42,472 bases of DNA from Escherichia sp. MOD1-EC7003 (GCF_002965065.1 NZ_PTRE01000051.1:1-42472); one strand, 5' to 3'; numbered from the stretch's first letter, positions 1-9,601 are shown. Numbers and translations are program-made. The notes: generated from the sequence alone by a model not told the origin.

Positions 1-32
1 ACCGGTACTAATGAACCGTGAGGCTTAACCTT
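1..32 (+). rRNA. rrlG: 23S ribosomal RNA, 3' end only
   Basis: The first 32 bases match the 3' terminus of E. coli 23S rRNA, ending in GAGGCTTAACCTT. The rest of the gene lies before the window. The operon is called rrnG because kgtP follows it, as in K-12; the rRNA sequence alone cannot tell the seven copies apart. Bases 33-148 are the 23S-5S spacer, which is removed during rRNA processing. Confidence 0.93.
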
Positions 33-148
33 ACAACGCCGAAGATGTTTTGGTGGATTGAGAAAGAATTTTCAGCTCAGATTCAGAGTCCGAAGGATTT
101 TGCGCTGAGGTATCAGCCCAAAAGCCACAGGGCAGAGCACAAAGAATT

Positions 149-268
149 TGCCTGGCGGCCTTAGCGCGGTGGTCCCACCTGACCCCATGCCGAACTCAGA
201 AGTGAAACGCCGTAGCGCCGATGGTAGTGTGGGGTTTCCCCATGCGAGAGTAGGGAACTGCCAGGCAT
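149..268 (+). rRNA. rrfG: 5S ribosomal RNA
   Basis: This is a complete 120-base 5S rRNA. It begins TGCCTGGCGGCC and ends CTGCCAGGCAT, and these ends pair to form the terminal helix. It is the last gene of the rrn operon, 116 bases after the 23S end, and two terminators follow directly. No tRNA gene is present in the distal part. Confidence 0.97.
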
Positions 269-279
269 CAAATAAAACG

Positions 280-310
280 AAAGGCTCAGTCGAAAGACTG
301 GGCCTTTTGT
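280..310 (+). terminator. rrn terminator T1
   Basis: A GC-rich hairpin (AAAGGCTCAGT, loop CGAA, AGACTGGGCCTTTT) followed by a U-rich stretch. It is the same as the well-known rrnB T1 terminator and sits 12 bases after the 5S gene. Confidence 0.95.
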
Positions 311-446
311 TTTATCTGTTGTTTGTCGGTGAACGCTCTCCTGAGTAGGACAAATCCGCCGGGAGCGGATTTGAACGTTGCGAAGCAACGGCCCGGAGGG
401 TGGCGGGCAGGACGCCCGCCATAAACTGCCAGGCATCAAATAAAGC

Positions 447-475
447 AGAAGGCCATCCTGAGGGATGGCCTTTTT
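447..475 (+). terminator. rrn terminator T2
   Basis: A second intrinsic terminator with stem AAGGCCATCC/GGATGGCCTT and a T5 tail. It is preceded by a copy of the 5S 3' end and its flank (CTGCCAGGCATCAAATAAA at 425-443, repeated from 257-275), which is the usual T1-T2 arrangement of rrn operons. Confidence 0.93.
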
Positions 476-493
476 GCATTGGTGCGAAAAAAC

Positions 494-554
494 TGCCGGA
501 TGCGACGCTGGCGCGTCTTATCCGGCCTACGCAGGCTTATCCGGCCTACGCAGG
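494..554. repeat. REP element with 19-bp tandem duplication
   Basis: A REP palindrome (TGCCGGATGCG...CTTATCCGGCCTAC) lies just after the rrn terminators. Its right arm is duplicated: CTTATCCGGCCTACGCAGG occurs at 517-535 and again at 536-554. Confidence 0.8.
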
Positions 555-796
555 CACGGTAAAGGAGCAGCTTATTCCCCCACATACGCCAGATTCAGCT
601 TCCCCAGCTTCTCTGCCTACTTCCATACGTCCTCCTTATCAGAAAGCTATCTGAAGATCCTCAATAACCATTTTCCTGCTAACTAAATTCACGGTTAAGG
701 TTGCATAATTGCATTAAACAAACATGTAACAGTTTTACTAAAAACAAACAACAACGACCAGCAAAAGTATCGGATCACGGCAGGAGACATAATGGC
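555..796. other. rrnG-kgtP intergenic region
   Basis: I see no gene here. The final 100 bases are AT-rich and presumably hold the old kgtP promoter. An AGGAG ribosome binding site at 782-786 precedes ATG codons at 792 and 797. I cannot place a convincing -35/-10 pair. Confidence 0.5.
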
Positions 797-1603
797 ATGG
801 CTGAAAGTACTGTAACGGCAGACAGCAAACTGACAAGTAGTGATACTCGTCGCCGCATTTGGGCAATTGTGGGGGCCTCTTCAGGTAATCTGGTCGAGTG
901 GTTTGATTTCTATGTCTACTCGTTCTGTTCCCTCTATTTCGCCCACATCTTCTTCCCTTCTGGTAATACGACCCCTCAACTACTGCAAACAGCTGGCGTT
1001 TTTGCCGCAGGATTTTTGATGCGTCCAATAGGTGGCTGGCTATTTGGATGCATAGCCGATAAACATGGTCGTAAAAAATCGATGCTGTTATCGGTGTGTA
1101 TGATGTGTTTCTCTTCACCACTTATATGCAGAAGTATCTGGTAAATACTGCGGGAATGCATGCCAACGTGGCGAGTGGCATTATGACTGCCGCATTGTTT
1201 GTATTCATGTTTATTCAACCAATCATTGGCGCGCTGTCGGATAAGATTGGTCGCCGCACCTTAATGTTATGTTTCGGTTCTCTGGCTGCAATTTTTTCTC
1301 AGCATTGCAGAACGTTTCCTCTCCTTATGCCGCTTTTGGTCTGGTAATGTGCAGCCCTGCTGATAGCGAGTTTTTATACTTCAATCAGCTGAGATGTTCC
1401 CGGCACAGGTTAGCGCATTAGGCGTTGGGCTTTCATATGCGGTCGCCAATGCTATATTTGGTGGTTAGGCAGAGTACGTAGCGTTGTCGCTGAAATCAAT
1501 AGGAATGGAAACAGCCTTCTTCTGGTATGTAACCTTAATGGCCGTGGTGGCGTTTCTGGTTTCTTTGATGCTGCATCGCAAAGGAAAAGGGATGCGTCTT
1601 TAG
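797..1603 (+). pseudogene. kgtP: alpha-ketoglutarate permease remnant (kgtP)
   Basis: KgtP is a 432-residue major facilitator superfamily proton symporter that imports alpha-ketoglutarate through the inner membrane. The first ~105 residues are intact, including the GRKKS loop motif. The reading frame then jumps to sequence that in K-12 begins near residue 275 ([13 protein letters not shown], in another frame). That is a loss of roughly 480-500 bp with a frameshift. Further lesions follow: a short deletion near 1290 (AAIF...ALQNV region), another near 1388 (after TTCAATCAGC), and a nonsense codon, GGT GGT TAG, at 1462-1470 where the family has GGS. The 3' end up to GKGMRL at 1603 is recognisable. 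The locus is 807 bp against about 1299 bp in K-12. It cannot make a transporter. Its last bases overlap the convergent yfiM stop. Confidence 0.93.
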
Positions 1604-1923
1604 TTACGTGTCAGTTGCCAGACGGTATAGCCGGTGCTTGCACCGGCGATATCCCAGGCAAAATCCTTCCAGCTCCAGCCGCTCCCTTCAGGGCAGCTAT
1701 CCCAAAGCTCTTTTGACGCACCCAGACTGACAGAGAACATCAATCCAAACATGGCACTGCGATCGCGACTCATCCCCTGATGCTGTGCATATTCATTTCC
1801 GGCGGCAGAAAGCATCGCCGAGGCGATAAAGTGTTGAGCTTTATCCTGTCCGCTCCAGCTATCGTTAGCCATATGGCTGCATCCAGGAAGTAACAATAGC
1901 GAACAGACAAAAAGAATACGCAA
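1600..1923 (-). CDS. yfiM: putative lipoprotein YfiM
   Basis: A 107-residue protein with a short hydrophobic signal peptide ending in a lipobox (LLPGC, cysteine 15), so it is probably lipidated and membrane anchored. The start is a TTG at 1921-1923, seven bases after a strong GGAGG. The body has a [10 protein letters not shown] segment and a hydrophobic tail ([14 protein letters not shown]), as in the YfiM family. The biochemical function is unknown. The gene follows the pssA terminator, which overlaps its upstream region, and its stop overlaps the end of the kgtP pseudogene. Length and sequence agree with K-12 as remembered, so it looks intact. Confidence 0.85.
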
Positions 1924-1936
1924 AACGTGGCCTCCA

Positions 1937-1966
1937 AAAAAACAAACCCCGTACAGGACGGGGTTG
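1937..1966 (-). terminator. intrinsic terminator of pssA
   Basis: Read on the minus strand, CCCCGTCCTGTACGGGG is followed by TTTGTTTTTTT. The hairpin begins a few bases after the pssA stop and ends just before the yfiM ribosome binding site. Confidence 0.85.
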
Positions 1967-1969
1967 TGA

Positions 1970-3325
1970 TTACAGGATGCGGCTAATTAATCGGTCGATG
2001 CGAATGCGGCGCAAACGACGAATGAGTTTACGAACCTTCACCGGATAATCGGCAATACTTTGCAGATCGCGGTAGTGCTTAACGATGGTGGTATGCTCAC
2101 GGATCAACTCCAGTTCTTTCTCTCGCTGTGGCGCAAGCTCCAGTTGCGGATCGTGGATCAAAATGGCGTTTTCCAGATCCAGACGCCAGGCGCGTGGATT
2201 CAGGTTATTACCGGTGATCAGCATCCACTTATCATCAATCCACATCCCTTTCAGGTGATAGGTGTTGTCGTCATCTTTCCATAACCGAACCACTAACTGG
2301 TCAGTATTGATGTAATACTGCAAACGGCTCAGGAAACGACGCAGATTAATCTCATAGAGATAAGGCAATGCGCCAATTATCTTGAAAGGTTCATCTTCCG
2401 GAATGTAGAAGTCATTCGCAGTTTTATCACCAACAATAATTTCGACCTTTTTCCCTTCGCGCAGCAACTGGATGATATTGCGCACAAGGATTGCAGGCAG
2501 GTTGAAGTATGGTGTGCAGATGGTTAGTTTCTGCTCCGCACAAGGCATAAGATGGAAAATGGTCTTGTTCAACAGACTCGATTTCCCCAGCCCCACTAAC
2601 GGCGTTACGGAAAGCTGATCGTTGTCGGCATCGCCCTGGAAATGATAAGCGGCATCACGCAACTCCTGGCGGAACAGGCGAATATCGTTCTTGATTTCCG
2701 GGCTTTTTGGCCGATTAACATCATCCAGACGATTAACGCCGCGGCCATTCATAATATTCTGTGTAACCCATTCAAACATAATGTCTGACATCTTGCGGTT
2801 ACGAATCAGATGATAACGGTCGTAGCGGTATTTATCGTGCTGATGCAGGTAAACATCGTTCAGGCTGGCACCGCTATAAAGTACGCTATCGTCGATGATA
2901 AAGCCTTTAAAGTGCAAAACGCCAAGGGCTTCTCGGGTATTGATCGGAACGCCATAAACCGGCACATCTACGCCCGGATTTTCCTGCGCCATGCGGCAGT
3001 ACCAGTCAGCGTTAGTGTTAGATGCCGCAGCGCCAATGCGTCCACGTTGTGCACGATGCCAGTCGACCAGCACCCGCACATCCAGTTCCGGACGCTGCCG
3101 TTTAGCCTCATACAACGCGCTCAGAATGCCTTTGCCACCGTCATCCTGTTCGAGATACAGGGCAACAATGCAAATGCGCTGCTTCGCGCTGGCTATTTTT
3201 TCCAGCAGTGTCTCCCGGAAGTCGGCGGGAGCGTAAAAGAAATCGACATCATCAACTGATTGAGAAATCTTGGGTAGTTGGGCAAGGTGTTGTTGATGTT
3301 TATTACGCTTAAATTTTGACAACAT
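1970..3325 (-). CDS. pssA: phosphatidylserine synthase
   Basis: PssA makes phosphatidylserine from CDP-diacylglycerol and L-serine, the committed step toward phosphatidylethanolamine, the main phospholipid of the cell. It is a peripheral enzyme of the phospholipase D superfamily and binds the membrane surface and ribosomes. Both HKD motifs are visible: HFKGFIIDD (His138, Lys140, Asp145) and HLKGMWIDD in the C-terminal half. The C-terminus is strongly basic ([18 protein letters not shown]), suited to binding acidic lipid. I chose the ATG at 3325 (451 residues, the K-12 length). A GTG lies one codon upstream and cannot be excluded. A clear terminator follows. The gene looks complete. Confidence 0.96.
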   Translation of the reverse strand: MLSKFKRNKHQQHLAQLPKISQSVDDVDFFYAPADFRETLLEKIASAKQRICIVALYLEQDDGGKGILSALYEAKRQRPELDVRVLVDWHRAQRGRIGAAASNTNADWYCRMAQENPGVDVPVYGVPINTREALGVLHFKGFIIDDSVLYSGASLNDVYLHQHDKYRYDRYHLIRNRKMSDIMFEWVTQNIMNGRGVNRLDDVNRPKSPEIKNDIRLFRQELRDAAYHFQGDADNDQLSVTPLVGLGKSSLLNKTIFHLMPCAEQKLTICTPYFNLPAILVRNIIQLLREGKKVEIIVGDKTANDFYIPEDEPFKIIGALPYLYEINLRRFLSRLQYYINTDQLVVRLWKDDDNTYHLKGMWIDDKWMLITGNNLNPRAWRLDLENAILIHDPQLELAPQREKELELIREHTTIVKHYRDLQSIADYPVKVRKLIRRLRRIRIDRLISRIL

Positions 3326-3438
3326 CACAGTGCATTTCTTCTCTGTTCATTGAAGGGTCCTCTGTGCAATGCAGACGACATAAGCGAGCAATAATAACAC
3401 CAGACCCGATTAAGTGGTCAACATTTCCAGTACCTTAC

Positions 3439-6099
3439 TCATGATTCCTCGTGCTGGGCAAGATTTAGCGTAAGCCCAACGATCCCCTCTTCGAGCTGGA
3501 TATCAACGTTAAACCCGAGCTTGCGGGCCAGCGCTACCATGCCACGATTGTTTGGCATCGTAATACCATTCAGACGTTGCAGTCCGTGATCTCGCGTATA
3601 GGTAATCAACTTTTCCATTAAGCGTCGACCTAAGCCTAACCCTTTGAGGTCCGAGCGAACCAGCACGGCAAATTCGGCATCGATGTTATCAGGATCGGAG
3701 ATCGCACGTGTGACGCCAAGGATCTCTTCTGTTTGTTCAATACGTCGTACCGCGACAAACGCCATTTCCCGATCGTAGTCGATCTGCGTCATATTGGCTA
3801 AATCTTCATGGGTAAATTCGTTGATCTCGCTAAAGTAGCGGTAATAAAGATCTTCTTTGGTGACTCGCGAAATGAATTGCTGAAGCTGTGGCTCATCTTC
3901 CGGCAAAATCGGACGGAACAAGCAACGTTCGCCTTTTTTCAATTCTACCCATTCTTCCAGCTGATGCGGATAAGGGCGCACTGCCAGCCGACTCTCGTTA
4001 TCGCCTTCAAACGGTGCGATATCCAGCGTGACATCCAGCGCGGTAAATTCACTGCCAGAAGCCAGCAAAGGATGAATATCCAGCCGCTGGATCTCCGGGC
4101 AATCGACAATCAGGTTGGAAACCTGCACCAGAAGCTGGCTCAAGCCTGCAACATCCAGCGGGCGCAGTGCACTACGCGCACGAATCTTTTTACTTTTGAT
4201 CCCCTGAATGACCAGATAACGGGCCAGGTTCATGTTCAGCGGCGGTAGTGCGACGACGGCTTGATCTTCAGGACGCCACTCCACACCGCCTTCGCCCAGC
4301 ATGATCAACGGCCCGAAAACCGGATCGTGCTCAACCACGACCCGCAACTCCTGAGCGCCAGCACGGTTAGCCATACTTTGCACCAACAGGCCGTGGATCC
4401 GCGCCTGCGGCCAGGCCATTTTTACGCGATCGAAAATAGCGTTTGCCGCTTGCTGGACTTCATTGGCTGTACGCAGGTAGAGCATGACGCCCTGAACTTC
4501 TGATTTATGTGGAATATCCGGCGAACGCAATTTCAGCGCCACCGGATAACCAATCTGTTCAGCGATATGCACCGCTTCGGTGCTATCACTGGCAATCCAG
4601 GTGGGAAGCGTGTTCATGCCGTACGCTTGCAGGATGGGCTGAACTTCGTGGGTATCGAGCGACGTAGCCCCTTCGGCAATAGCTTGTTGCAACAGAAGAT
4701 GCGCTTCTGCGGTATTAGAGGTCAGATTGCTGGGCAGCGCCGGCGTTTCGCGTAGTTGCTTCTGGTTACGCCGGTACTCCACCATATGCATAAAAGCGGT
4801 GATGGTTCCTTCCGGGGTGCGGTAGGTCGGCAGCCCAGCTTCGCTGAATAAACGTCGTGCCTCTTGCGAGGAGTGCTCGCCGCACCAGTTCGTCAGCAGA
4901 GAAACATACTTGCTGCGGGGATGATGCTTTACCGTTTCAATTAATGCCTGCGCGCTTTCTGTCGCGGGCGCAGCGGCACTGGGCGAATGAATAATCATCA
5001 GCGCATCAAAATCCTGGCTGTGAAGTAGAATATCCAGCGTTTTGACATAATGCTCGCAGCTGGCGTCATCGCGTAGATCGAGCGGGTTAGAGATTGCCAC
5101 ATGTTCGGGTAGTGCATCGCGCAATTTCAGGCAGATCTCTTCACTGAGCGCTGCCAGCTTGCCATTGCGTGACCATAAGGCATCCAGGGCCAGCGCGGCA
5201 GGCGCGGCACCGTTGCTGATAATCATCAGCCGGTCGCCACGCAGCGGGCGCATATGGCTAAGGGTTTCCACCGCCGAAAACAGCTCGTGAGTGTCCTGCA
5301 CCCGCAACAAACCGGCACGCTGAATAGCCGCATCCCACGCCGGATCCATTCCTGCCGTGGTGTTCAACAGACGTTGAGCTGTTGGGCTACGTCCGCTTTT
5401 AATCACCAGAATCGGTTTATTGCGAGAGGCACTACGGGCCGCCGAAACAAAGCGTCGCGCGTCGCTTAATTGTTCCAAATAGAGCAGGATGGCGCTGGTT
5501 TTGCTGTCGCGCGCCAGATAATCGAGCAATTCATCAACGTCGATATCCAGGCTGTCGCCGAGCGCAATAAAGTAGGAAAAGCCCATCTCACGCTGTTGCG
5601 CCCAGTCAAGGATGGTGTTGGAGACAGCAGCCGATTGCGAAATAAACGCCAGCTTGCCGCGTTTAATCGGCACAGGCGAAAAGCTGGCATTCAGACCTTG
5701 CCAGGGGGCCAGCAATCCCAGACTGTTTGGGCCAAGCAGACGCATGTTATGGCGCAGTGCGCAGGCGCGAAGAGCTTCGTGCTGAGATGCCGGGGCAGAA
5801 AGAATAATGCAGGTTTTACAGCCTTTCTCGCCGAGCTCTTCCAGAAGAGCAGGGTTGCGGCTGGCATTGGTACATAAAACTGCAAGGTCGGGTGTAAAGG
5901 GCAAGCTGGCAATATCCGGCCAGGCCAACACACCCAACACCGCTTTCCAGGCTGGCGTCACCGGGAGTACCGGTCCGTTAAAGCCTCCCGCCAGCAGGTT
6001 ACGCATCATCAGGTAACCTGCGCGATTGGGTTTCATTGATGCGCCAATTACCGCAATCGATTTTGGTCGCAGTAGTGCTTCCAGTCCTCGCTGACTCAT
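3439..6099 (-). CDS. patZ: protein lysine acetyltransferase PatZ (YfiQ)
   Basis: An 886-residue Gcn5-type acetyltransferase that uses acetyl-CoA to acetylate protein lysines, with acetyl-CoA synthetase as the best known target in enterics. From the N-terminus it has a CoA-binding Rossmann domain (about 1-130, IAVIGASMKPNRAGY), succinyl-CoA-ligase-like domains (about 150-460), an ATP-grasp domain (about 480-700) and a C-terminal GNAT domain (about 725-885) with the acetyl-CoA motif LKGLGLGRRLMEKL. This is the NDP-forming acyl-CoA-synthetase-like fusion typical of Pat proteins. The ATG at 6099 follows GGAGACCGGT. It lies between tapT and pssA, all on the minus strand, with tapT ending 31 bases upstream. 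No lesion is seen. Confidence 0.95.
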   Translation of the reverse strand: MSQRGLEALLRPKSIAVIGASMKPNRAGYLMMRNLLAGGFNGPVLPVTPAWKAVLGVLAWPDIASLPFTPDLAVLCTNASRNPALLEELGEKGCKTCIILSAPASQHEALRACALRHNMRLLGPNSLGLLAPWQGLNASFSPVPIKRGKLAFISQSAAVSNTILDWAQQREMGFSYFIALGDSLDIDVDELLDYLARDSKTSAILLYLEQLSDARRFVSAARSASRNKPILVIKSGRSPTAQRLLNTTAGMDPAWDAAIQRAGLLRVQDTHELFSAVETLSHMRPLRGDRLMIISNGAAPAALALDALWSRNGKLAALSEEICLKLRDALPEHVAISNPLDLRDDASCEHYVKTLDILLHSQDFDALMIIHSPSAAAPATESAQALIETVKHHPRSKYVSLLTNWCGEHSSQEARRLFSEAGLPTYRTPEGTITAFMHMVEYRRNQKQLRETPALPSNLTSNTAEAHLLLQQAIAEGATSLDTHEVQPILQAYGMNTLPTWIASDSTEAVHIAEQIGYPVALKLRSPDIPHKSEVQGVMLYLRTANEVQQAANAIFDRVKMAWPQARIHGLLVQSMANRAGAQELRVVVEHDPVFGPLIMLGEGGVEWRPEDQAVVALPPLNMNLARYLVIQGIKSKKIRARSALRPLDVAGLSQLLVQVSNLIVDCPEIQRLDIHPLLASGSEFTALDVTLDIAPFEGDNESRLAVRPYPHQLEEWVELKKGERCLFRPILPEDEPQLQQFISRVTKEDLYYRYFSEINEFTHEDLANMTQIDYDREMAFVAVRRIEQTEEILGVTRAISDPDNIDAEFAVLVRSDLKGLGLGRRLMEKLITYTRDHGLQRLNGITMPNNRGMVALARKLGFNVDIQLEEGIVGLTLNLAQHEES

Positions 6100-6130
6100 A
6101 CCGGTCTCCCGCAGAAGTGACCGAATGATT

Positions 6131-6829
6131 TTAAACGCTTTCTAACTGTTCTGCTGTGAGGCTACCCAGATGTTGCGTTTTTCCTGCCAGATAGCGTGTT
6201 TTAAAGCGGGTAAAATGCTTGCCTAACTCTGCTGCCGCCCTGGTATCGCCGGCCATATCTAACAGTGCGATGGCTACTTCGGCAGTGCAATATTGGCCTT
6301 CTGCCTGGGCTTCACGCAGGCGATAGGTAGAAAGCCGGGAAAGATCGACGGAAATGACGGGAAGATTATCCAGATACGGACTTTTACGAAACATCTTGCG
6401 AGCTTCCGGCCAGGTACCATCGAGCATGATAAACAGCGGTGGCTTACCGGCAGGTGGTGTGAAGATCACTTCCCGTTGCTCATCAGCATACGAGGCGGGA
6501 AAGACCACCATCGGTTGATAATCCCGGTTTTGTAACAGAGCCAGCAAGTCTTGCGAGGGTTCAGTACGTGACCATTGAAACGCAACGGTATCCGGCAAGA
6601 TATCGGCAATCAGACGCCCGGTGTTACTTGGCTTCATTGGCTCGGTGTCGAACATCAGCAAACAGAAGCGACTTTTTGCTTGTGCTGGGGTAATTGTCGA
6701 ACAGAGACATAATTTCTCTGGCAAAAGACAGCGTTGGCAGCGACGAACGCGATTACCGCGGGCAAGAAAAGGACGTGTTGCGCGCGCAATACGCTCGGCG
6801 CGTAACTGAAGAACAGCGTTTTCGGTCAT
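6131..6829 (-). CDS. tapT: tRNA-uridine aminocarboxypropyltransferase TapT (YfiP, DTW domain)
   Basis: A DTW-domain protein of 232 residues. TapT transfers the 3-amino-3-carboxypropyl group of S-adenosylmethionine to uridine 47 of several tRNAs (acp3U47). The family signature is visible as MLDGTWPEARKMF (D-x-T-W). Near the N-terminus, CQRCLLPEKLCLC is a cysteine cluster probably used for metal binding. I chose the ATG at 6829, which gives the K-12 length; an upstream in-frame start would add 17 unconserved residues. It lies between trxC and patZ on the same strand and may be cotranscribed with them. Confidence 0.9.
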   Translation of the reverse strand: MTENAVLQLRAERIARATRPFLARGNRVRRCQRCLLPEKLCLCSTITPAQAKSRFCLLMFDTEPMKPSNTGRLIADILPDTVAFQWSRTEPSQDLLALLQNRDYQPMVVFPASYADEQREVIFTPPAGKPPLFIMLDGTWPEARKMFRKSPYLDNLPVISVDLSRLSTYRLREAQAEGQYCTAEVAIALLDMAGDTRAAAELGKHFTRFKTRYLAGKTQHLGSLTAEQLESV

Positions 6830-6897
6830 AAGAGAGCGTCGAAAAAACGTCATTGTCGCAGAGGAGAAAACGGGGCACAAGATGCGCCCCGGTAAGA

Positions 6898-7317
6898 TTA
6901 AAGAGATTCGTTCAGCCAGCTGTCGAATGGCGCTTTCGGTACTGCGCCATTAAGCATGTCGACAACCTGACCGTTTTTGAAAATCATGATCGTCGGAATG
7001 CTACGAATACTAAAGCGGCTGCTTAATTCGCGTTCGGCTTCGGTATTCACTTTCACAAAGCGCACTTTACCGCTACGCTCTTGCGCAACATCTTCAAAAA
7101 TCGGTGCGAAATTACGGCAGGGGCCGCACCACGGCGCCCAGAAATCGATCACCACAGGCAGATCATCGTTTAGCAATTTGTCGAGTGTTTCACCGGTCGC
7201 ATTAATTACCTCTCCGTCAAACAGGTCGTGACCGCAGCGTCCGCATTTTGCCGTATCTTCGATCCGATCGTCGGGAATGCGATTGATGGCCTGACAATGG
7301 GTACAAACGGTATTCAT
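6898..7317 (-). CDS. trxC: thioredoxin 2
   Basis: A 139-residue cytoplasmic disulfide reductase with an extra N-terminal zinc-binding domain: Cys5, Cys8, Cys25 and Cys28 in two CxxC pairs. The thioredoxin fold has the active site WCGPC (Cys64 and Cys67) and the cis-proline segment SIPTIMIF. TrxC reduces proteins with electrons from thioredoxin reductase and is induced by OxyR during peroxide stress; I did not identify an OxyR site by eye. The ATG at 7317 follows CCGAGGTTAGTT. It is the first gene of a minus-strand series with tapT and patZ. Confidence 0.97.
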   Translation of the reverse strand: MNTVCTHCQAINRIPDDRIEDTAKCGRCGHDLFDGEVINATGETLDKLLNDDLPVVIDFWAPWCGPCRNFAPIFEDVAQERSGKVRFVKVNTEAERELSSRFSIRSIPTIMIFKNGQVVDMLNGAVPKAPFDSWLNESL

Positions 7318-7523
7318 AACTAACCTCGGGATGAGTAAGGAGACTTATCGGCAACGACGCCGGTATGTTTCTAATATGTTACATATTATCGGGGGCATTG
7401 TTCCAGACAACAATCTGTTTTGTTCAATAGGTATGATAGTCGCAGGCTTTGGTACGAAATCATGGCGAACCGCGCACACTTCGGGTAATCTGCGCGCTTC
7501 GCGCAGCGCTGGTGGAGAAAAGC

Positions 7524-8561
7524 ATGAACGATGAAATGAAAGGTAAAAGCGGCAAGGTCAAAGTGATGTATGTCCGCAGTGATGATGATTCTGATAAACG
7601 TACCCACAACCCGCGTACCGGGAAAGGGGGCGGGCGTCCAGGAAAATCTCGTGCTGACGGTGGCCGTCGCCCCGCCCGCGATGACAAACAGAGTCAGCCC
7701 CGTGACCGCAAGTGGGAAGAGTCACCGTGGCGCACGGTTTCCCGCGCGCCGGGTGATGAGACGCCGGAAAAGGCCGATCACGGTGGCATCAGTGGTAAAA
7801 GTTTTATTGATCCAGAAGTTTTGCGTCGTCAGCGTGCGGAAGAAACCCGCGTCTATGGCGAAAATGCATGTCAGGCACTGTTCCAGAGCCGTCCGGAAGC
7901 GATTGTTCGCGCCTGGTTTATCCAGAGTGTAACGCCTCGTTTTAAAGAAGCATTGCGCTGGATGGCGGCAAACCGCAAAGCATACCATGTGGTAGATGAA
8001 GCGGAACTGACAAAAGCGTCAGGTACGGAACATCACGGTGGCGTTTGCTTCCTGATCAAAAAGCGTAACGGTACAACCGTGCAGCAGTGGGTAAGTCAGG
8101 CAGGCGCGCAGGATTGTGTACTGGCGCTGGAAAACGAATCTAACCCGCATAACCTGGGCGGCATGATGCGCAGCTGCGCGCACTTCGGCGTGAAAGGTGT
8201 TGTGGTGCAGGATGCGGCCCTGCTGGAATCAGGGGCGGCTATCCGTACCGCAGAAGGCGGCGCAGAGCATGTTCAGCCGATTACTGGCGACAACATTGTT
8301 AACGTGCTGGATGATTTCCGTCAGGCGGGGTACACCGTAGTAACCACTTCCAGTGAGCAGGGTAAACCGCTGTTCAAAACCAGTCTGCCAGCGAGAATGG
8401 TGCTGGTGCTGGGTCAGGAATATGAAGGGTTACCGGATGCCGCATGCGATCCGAATGATTTGCGCGTGAAGATTGATGGTACTGGCAACGTTGCCGGGCT
8501 GAATATCTCTGTTGCAACTGGCGTGCTGCTTGGTGAATGGTGGCGTCAGAACAAAGCCTGA
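7524..8561 (+). CDS. yfiF: SpoU-family tRNA/rRNA methyltransferase YfiF
   Basis: A 345-residue SPOUT-class methyltransferase of the TrmH/SpoU family. The N-terminal ~100 residues are low-complexity, glycine/arginine-rich and basic, probably RNA binding. A substrate-binding domain follows (about 105-185). The C-terminal knot domain shows the three family motifs: [17 protein letters not shown] (motif 1), [12 protein letters not shown] (motif 2) and the final [15 protein letters not shown] (motif 3). The target RNA is not established to my knowledge. The ATG at 7524 is preceded by GGTGGAG; the longer open frame upstream has no comparable site. A terminator hairpin follows. Confidence 0.9.
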   Translation: MNDEMKGKSGKVKVMYVRSDDDSDKRTHNPRTGKGGGRPGKSRADGGRRPARDDKQSQPRDRKWEESPWRTVSRAPGDETPEKADHGGISGKSFIDPEVLRRQRAEETRVYGENACQALFQSRPEAIVRAWFIQSVTPRFKEALRWMAANRKAYHVVDEAELTKASGTEHHGGVCFLIKKRNGTTVQQWVSQAGAQDCVLALENESNPHNLGGMMRSCAHFGVKGVVVQDAALLESGAAIRTAEGGAEHVQPITGDNIVNVLDDFRQAGYTVVTTSSEQGKPLFKTSLPARMVLVLGQEYEGLPDAACDPNDLRVKIDGTGNVAGLNISVATGVLLGEWWRQNKA

Positions 8562-8566
8562 TAAAT

Positions 8567-8605
8567 CAGCCGGGTGGCAACTCTGCCATCCGGCGTTTTC
8601 CCTCA
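8567..8605. terminator. bidirectional terminator between yfiF and ung
   Basis: A GC-rich palindrome (GCCGGGTGGCA, loop ACTC, TGCCATCCGGC) followed by GTTTT on the plus strand. It separates the convergent genes yfiF and ung. Confidence 0.75.
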
Positions 8606-8608
8606 AAT

Positions 8609-9298
8609 TTACTCACTCTCAGCCGGTAGTACAGGCATCCAGTCAATCGGTTTCTCGCCACGTTGTTCCAGCCACTGATTTGCCAGTACAAAATGGTTGC
8701 AGCCAAAGAATCCACGATGTGCCGATAATGGCGATGGATGCGGTGCTTTCAGTACGTGATGGCGCTGCTTATCAATAATTGCTCCTTTCTTCTGGGCATG
8801 TGAACCCCACAGTAAAAACACGACACCTTCTCGATGCTGGTTAACCAGGCTGATGACTTTATTGGTGAAGGTCTCCCAGCCGAGGCTGGCGTGGGAATGC
8901 GCCTGACCTGCGCGAACCGTCAAGACGGTATTGAGCAGCAGAACCCCCTGATGCGCCCAGCTTTCAAGATAGCCATGAGCAGGGCGGGTAAAGCCAGGAA
9001 TAGTATTTTCCAGCTCTTTATACATATTCTGTAATGACGGAGGAATAGCGATTCCGGGGCGAACGGAAAACGCCAGACCATGCGCTTGTCCGGGGCCGTG
9101 ATAAGGATCCTGACCGAGGATCACGACTTTGACATCGCCCAATTCGGTAAAGCGAAAGGCATTAAAGACATCTTTTTGTGGTGGATAGATAGTGATACCG
9201 GACTGCCGCTCGCTGGCGACGGTCTGAAGGGTATTTAGAAAATAGGGTTGCTGCTTCTCTTCAGCCAGCACGTCATGCCAGGTTAATTTGTTAGCCAT
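8609..9298 (-). CDS. ung: uracil-DNA glycosylase
   Basis: A 229-residue family 1 uracil-DNA glycosylase that removes uracil from DNA to start base excision repair after cytosine deamination or dUTP incorporation. The water-activating motif [13 protein letters not shown] contains Asp64, and the C-terminal [13 protein letters not shown] contains the catalytic histidine and minor-groove loop. The length equals that of K-12. The start at 9298 follows GGAGAGCGAG. It is a single gene, convergent with yfiF and divergent from grcA. Confidence 0.97.
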   Translation of the reverse strand: MANKLTWHDVLAEEKQQPYFLNTLQTVASERQSGITIYPPQKDVFNAFRFTELGDVKVVILGQDPYHGPGQAHGLAFSVRPGIAIPPSLQNMYKELENTIPGFTRPAHGYLESWAHQGVLLLNTVLTVRAGQAHSHASLGWETFTNKVISLVNQHREGVVFLLWGSHAQKKGAIIDKQRHHVLKAPHPSPLSAHRGFFGCNHFVLANQWLEQRGEKPIDWMPVLPAESE

Positions 9299-9427
9299 CT
9301 CGCTCTCCTGCGAATCTTCAATCCACCTAGCTTAACCGCTTCTTTCTACAGAACAAAATCAAGCTCATTTTTTAGGCTTAAATGAGTGAAAAAAATGTAA
9401 ATTGGTAAAATTCCACACCTGTATAAG

Positions 9428-9441
9428 TTGATGTAAAACAA
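9428..9441 (+). promoter_or_regulatory. upstream FNR site of grcA
   Basis: TTGATGTAAAACAA matches the FNR consensus TTGAT-N4-ATCAA with one mismatch. Its centre is exactly 53 bp upstream of the centre of the perfect site at 9481, the spacing I remember for the -93.5 and -40.5 sites of K-12 yfiD (grcA). Confidence 0.7.
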
Positions 9442-9480
9442 TAAAATCCATTTACGACCATACTTGATGTATGGTTTTTG

Positions 9481-9494
9481 TTGATTTAAATCAA
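9481..9494 (+). promoter_or_regulatory. proximal FNR site of grcA
   Basis: TTGATTTAAATCAA is a perfect FNR palindrome. With the -10 element TATATA at about 9517-9522 and a start near 9528, it is centred at about -40.5. That is a class II activator position, expected for anaerobic or micro-aerobic induction. Confidence 0.85.
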
Positions 9495-9601
9495 AGAATC
9501 AGGGGTGTTTGAGGAGTATATATACACTCAAGCAACAATGGTTTTACCAATTGGCCGCGACAGGCTGAACAAATCAAATAATTTTGCCGGGGAGGCATCA
9601 C

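Noticed and set aside
148-686. Open frames of 66-92 codons on both strands across the 5S gene, terminators and REP region
   Set aside because: They lie over rRNA and known terminator sequence, have no ribosome binding sites and encode no recognisable protein.
1096-1347. 83-codon open frame with transporter-like sequence
   Set aside because: It is the frame-shifted 3' half of the kgtP pseudogene, not an independent gene.
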